The notes under the pieces: model-generated
What the model saw: the letters and a program-made list of their open reading frames with translations, nothing else
Told to the model about the DNA's origin: nothing
Database searches by the model: none
NCBI RefSeq assembly: GCF_029227915.1
Contig: NC_079889.1
Coordinates: 8,742,001 to 8,806,000 of the forward strand
Origin: Hydractinia symbiolongicarpus
Taxonomy: Eukaryota > Cnidaria > Hydrozoa > Anthoathecata > Hydractiniidae
Length of the DNA: 64,000 nucleotides
Direction: 5' to 3'
Made by a program: the position numbers and the translations under genes
Shown here: positions 60,426 to 64,000 of the stretch, piece after piece
Position numbering within the stretch: the stretch's first letter is position 1
How the letters are laid out: every line of letters begins with the position of its first letter

Positions 60426-61129
60426 TTCTTGATCAAAATTTCCCCCGACTATTTTCCCCGACTAGTACTTTTACCCGATTTTTTATACCCGACTAAGAAT
60501 TTTTGTACTTATTCTCGCAGTTGTTTTCGTATGAAAAGCATACATAGATAGCTGAATAAAAAAATTGTTTTAAATTCCCTTGTGAGGTTATGTACAGGAA
60601 TATCAACAAAAGAGGAGGAAAAGTGACTTATTTGAAAAATTAGTCGGGGAAAAGTGACTTATATTTCAAAAGCGACTTAATTTTTCCCCAACTAAGTTTT
60701 AACCGACGAAATTTTCCCCCGATTTTTTTCCCGATAAGTTATAGGATCTTTGCTTTCAAATTACTAGGTACTCATTTGCTGCTTTTTGCGAAAGAGATTT
60801 CGAGAATGTAAAAGTATTTTTCCCTTTAAACATATTAAACGATGAAAATAAAAAAAAATTAATTTGTCACATGTAAGTCACACACTATTTTCCCCTTTTA
60901 ACAATAATCTTCAAACGTCATTTCAATAGCACGACATTTGAATTGCTTATTATGAATTATGTAAATCTTTTAATCTTGTCAATAAAACATGTTTCATATT
61001 AAGAACATTTTGTGAGTAGAAATGACTTAAAAACTTTACAGGAAAAAGTAGTTTATTCTACTTGTATCAAAAAATCTGTGTATCATTACTTCAGGATGAC
61101 ATTTGGTTCCAGTAAAAAAGAAATGTGTA

Positions 61130-61490
61130 AGATTTTAAAGTTCTGAAAATAGCTCTAAAACAAAAAATTACGTCACCCGAGTTGTTTAAAAAAAACAAGG
61201 ATGGTTCTGAACAAATACGCCACGTAAAGAAAGAGAAAGCAAAGAAGACAGTTACTTAAAAACCAGAGGGTAAGAAGCCCAATACAAAGCAAAGTACATC
61301 AATAAAAAAAGCAAAGAAGAAGCACACCAAAGAAAGCTATGAGGAAGTCTACAGCAACCAAGTCATTAGGTGAAAAAGCTGTTAAAGACACAAAGAAGTC
61401 TGTTGCTAAAACGCCTTCAGCAAAAGACCTGAAAAAGACTCCCAATAAGGCAGCTAAAAAGACCGCGAAGAAATTAAATATCTGCAAACG
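61130..61490 (+). pseudogene. Linker histone H1-like pseudogene, unit 1
   Basis: One frame gives ELFKKNKDGSEQ, then VKKEKAKKTVT, a TAA (61257-61259), KPEGKKPNTKQ and KKAKKKHTK. The sense then moves to a second frame: KKAMRKSTATKS, KKSVAKTPSAKDLKKTPNK and AAKKTAKK. The composition and the K-K-T-P / A-A-K-K repeats are those of an H1 C-terminal tail; histone H1 binds linker DNA between nucleosomes. A one-base insertion in a run of AAG codons, shortly before the ATG at 61339, explains the frame change. The globular winged-helix domain cannot be recognised upstream. Not translatable as H1. Confidence 0.65.
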
Positions 61491-61711
61491 GCTATTTTAT
61501 AGCCATATATACATAAGTTATGGAAAATTACTTTGCTTTACAGTATGTGAGTGTATATAAATATATGGATATATGGATATGTTATAATTTTCCTGATATT
61601 TGTGTAAATTTTCAAAAATATGAGTATATAAGTGAGAAAATAAAAAAATAATAAAAAGGTAAAGACCCTTCATTAAAGGTAAGACCAAATTATAGGTTTC
61701 TGAGGTTGTGC

Positions 61712-63211
61712 ATACTTAAAAGTAAAAGATGCAACTAATCCCATAATTACATGCATATGGCCGGCTTTTGTTCTTCTAGCGACAGTATTCAATTCCGAAA
61801 ATTCAAGAAAGGGGTAGTTTAACAATTAGAAATATCTTAAAACACGCTCAGCCTTGAGGAGGATTTAAAGGCAGGGGAAAAAGAGAGCATATACCATGAT
61901 ACACATGATCAACATGTATCGATGGTATATTCTTGATCAAAATTTACCACGACTATTTTCCCCGACTAGTACTTTTACCCGATTTTTTATACCTGAATAA
62001 GAATTTTTGTACTTATTCTCGTAGTTGTTTTCGTATGAAAAGCATACATAGATAGCTAAATAAAAAAATTGATTTAAATTCCCTTGTGAGGTTATGTACA
62101 GGAATATCAAAAAAAGAGGAGGAAAAGTGACTTATTTGAAAAATTAGTCGGGGAAAAGTGACTTATATTTCAAAAGCGATTTAATTTTTCCCCAACTAAG
62201 TTTTAACCGACGAAGTTTTCCCCCGATTTTTTTCCCGATAAGTTATAGGATCTTTGCTTTCAAATTACTAGGTACTCATTTGCTGCTTTTTGCACAAGAG
62301 ATTTTGAGAATGTAAAAGTATTTTTCCCTTTAAACATATTGAACGATGAAAATAAAAAAAAATTAATTTGTCACATGTAAGTCACACACTATTTTCCCCT
62401 TTTAACAATAATCTTCAAACGTCATTTCAATAGCACGACATTTGAATTGCTTGTTATGAATTATGTAAATCTTTTAATCTTGTCAATAAAACATGTTTCA
62501 TATTAAGAACATTTTGTGAGTAGAAATGACTTAAAAACTTTACAGGAAAAAGTAGTTTATTCTACTTGTATCAAAAAATCTGTGTATCATTACTTCAGGA
62601 TGACATTTGGTTCCAGTAAAAAAGAAATGTGTAAGATCTTAAAGTTCTGAAAATAGCTCTAAAACAAAAAATTACGTCACCCGAGTTGTTTAAAAAAAAC
62701 AAGGATGGTTCTGAACAAATACGCCACGTAAAGAAAGAGAAAGCAAAGAAGACAGTTACTTAAAAACCAGAGGGTAAGAAGCCCAATACAAAGCAAAGTA
62801 CACCAATAAAAAAAGCAAAGAAGAAGCACACCAAAGAAAGCTATGAGGAAGTCTACAGCAACCAAGTCATTAGGTGAAAAAGCTGTTAAAGACACAAAGA
62901 AGTCTGTTGCTAAAACGCCTTCAGCAAAAGACCTGAAAAAGACTCCCAATAAGGCAGCTAGAAAGACCGCGAAGAAATTAAATATCTGCAAACGGCTATT
63001 TTATAGCCATATATACATAAGTTATGGAAAATTACTTTGCTTTACAGTATGTGAGTGTATATAAATATATGGATATATGGATATGTTATAAATTTCCTGA
63101 TATTTGTGTAAATTTTCAAAAATATGAGTATATAAGTGAGTAAATAAAAAAATAATAAAAAGGTAAAGACCCTTCATTAAAGGTAAGACCAAATTATGGG
63201 TTTCTGAGGTT
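61712..63211 (+). repeat. 1.5-kb tandem duplication, unit 2
   Basis: Differs from unit 1 only at scattered bases and in the palindrome; ends at TTTCTGAGGTT, after which similarity stops. Confidence 0.95.
62634..62994 (+). pseudogene. Linker histone H1-like pseudogene, unit 2
   Basis: Same stop and same frame change as in unit 1, so the copy was already broken when duplicated. One visible difference is Lys to Arg in AARKTAKK. Confidence 0.65.
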
Positions 63212-64000
63212 TTATCATCTTCCAGTTTTCGCGATGTTTAGTAAGAACCTGTTTAAAGCTGACAGAATTATTAAAAGTATACACGTCACGTCACGTAATT
63301 CCATCACTTTACTGAAATCTTCATCTTGAACCTAAATCTCGTTTAATTTAACCGTAGTGTGTTCTGGCAATTGAACATCAAATTAACACAAAAATTTATC
63401 GAAACATTGAATTTGGTTAAAGATTAATTTCCATTTACATATTTTTTCTTTGGAATTAAATTGACGTGACTTTTTTTGTGCATACGAAAATACATTTTCT
63501 GAAGATGTGACTCCGACATTTCTTCCGTTTCGTTCAAATCGAAAATTGAAATCTAACTTTTTACCGATGCTTGGAAACATATTATTAATCAACTTAGTTG
63601 ATATTAAAATTAATACATTTCTATTCCAATTCACTCCCATCCGGTTTGTTTTGAAACATGAAGTGTGTAGGTTTCTTTTTCTCCTTTTTTGTTTAATGAC
63701 CCAATTCAGGGGCCACTTTCTTGCTAAGTAATAATTTTTTATTTTCCGCCAATACGTGTCTCTATCACTGCATGAAAATTAATGTTATCCCAACCAGAGA
63801 ATCTGCTGGCTATCTCGCTAAATATAGCCGTTTTAAGTGTTTTAGGACTCTAAATATGCGAAAAATATTATTAATAGGAGGAATGTACGTGGTTTTTAAT
63901 AAGAAATATTTTGTAAATAGGGAAAATTTGTCAGTGGCTCATGAATGAACACATCAAGTGATAAAAAACAAGCTTTCGATGACGTCACAGAAAAGTGCTG
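63212..64000. other. Right-edge non-coding region with repeat fragments
   Basis: About 63.71-63.82 kb repeats 47.40-47.55 kb. The last 30 bases (AAGCTTTCGATGACGTCACAG and on) match the interior of the 0.8-1.5 kb MITE family, so another copy probably runs off the window. Confidence 0.5.

Larger units (their letters stand above)
60208..61711 (+). repeat. 1.5-kb tandem duplication, unit 1
   Basis: Starts CATACTTAAAAGTAAAAGAT and is followed directly by a near-identical unit with an offset of 1504 bases. Each unit holds GACTA-type CCCCGACT runs, a palindrome region and an H1-like pseudogene. Confidence 0.95.

Noticed and set aside
61640-61690. Histone mRNA 3' stem-loop after the H1-like pseudogene
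   Set aside because: No canonical stem-loop with the expected GGC...GCC pairing is present.
62677-62991. 104-codon hydrophobic minus-strand frame
   Set aside because: It is the antisense shadow of the lysine-rich H1-like pseudogene; Lys codons read as Phe/Leu on the other strand.
1-64000. CRISPR arrays, bacterial operons or ribosome binding sites
   Set aside because: The sequence has eukaryotic split genes and retroelements; no regularly spaced short repeats were seen.

Overview
The window looks like animal nuclear DNA that is AT-rich, intron-bearing and dense in transposable elements. Its mix of families fits a cnidarian, probably a hydrozoan: cGAS-like/Mab-21 genes, a CR1/L2-type LINE with a 2A-like peptide, a THAP + YqaJ (ISL2EU-type) DNA transposon, mini-Helitrons, and Harbinger- and piggyBac-like MITEs. 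The species assignment is inference, and nothing in the window proves it.

The main content is a dispersed array of four related genes, all on the minus strand, at about 18.0-19.9, 30.6-33.0, 48.6-50.4 and 57.4-59.2 kb. Each encodes two N-terminal C2H2 zinc fingers followed by a cGAS/Mab-21-type nucleotidyltransferase. I rebuilt three complete four-exon reading frames of 417, 415 and 420 aa. Intron positions and phases are the same in all three, and exon 3 is 395 nt in each. The 18-kb copy is a pseudogene: its start codon is mutated to ACA and it carries stops and frameshifts. The 48-kb copy keeps an open frame but has Asn in place of the third catalytic Asp, so it may be a catalytically dead paralogue. 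The array therefore holds apparently active, apparently inactive and dead copies side by side, which fits a birth-and-death family of innate sensors.

The only other host gene I can rebuild is a five-exon plus-strand gene (11.7-17.5 kb) resembling C16orf87/UPF0547, with a 4.6-kb first intron. At the right end (60.2-63.2 kb) a 1.5-kb segment is tandemly duplicated. Each unit carries a broken linker-histone-H1-like pseudogene with the same lesions.

The rest is mostly mobile DNA and apparently non-coding sequence. From left to right it includes: a PHD-like fragment at the left edge; a 0.7-kb MITE; a Helitron-like element at 3.5-4.2 kb; a Harbinger-like MITE with a perfect 62-bp internal inverted repeat (8.8-10.0 kb); a mini-Helitron (20.5 kb); a decayed THAP/DDE + SWIM/YqaJ transposon (21.3-24.9 kb); unassigned coding remnants (26-28.8 kb); a piggyBac-like MITE (37 kb); a DDE transposase fragment (38.6 kb); a broken LINE (39.8-43.0 kb); a tRNA-derived SINE-like unit (45.6 kb); another piggyBac-like MITE (55.5 kb); and a second mini-Helitron (56.7 kb). 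No rRNA gene, intact tRNA gene or CRISPR array was seen.
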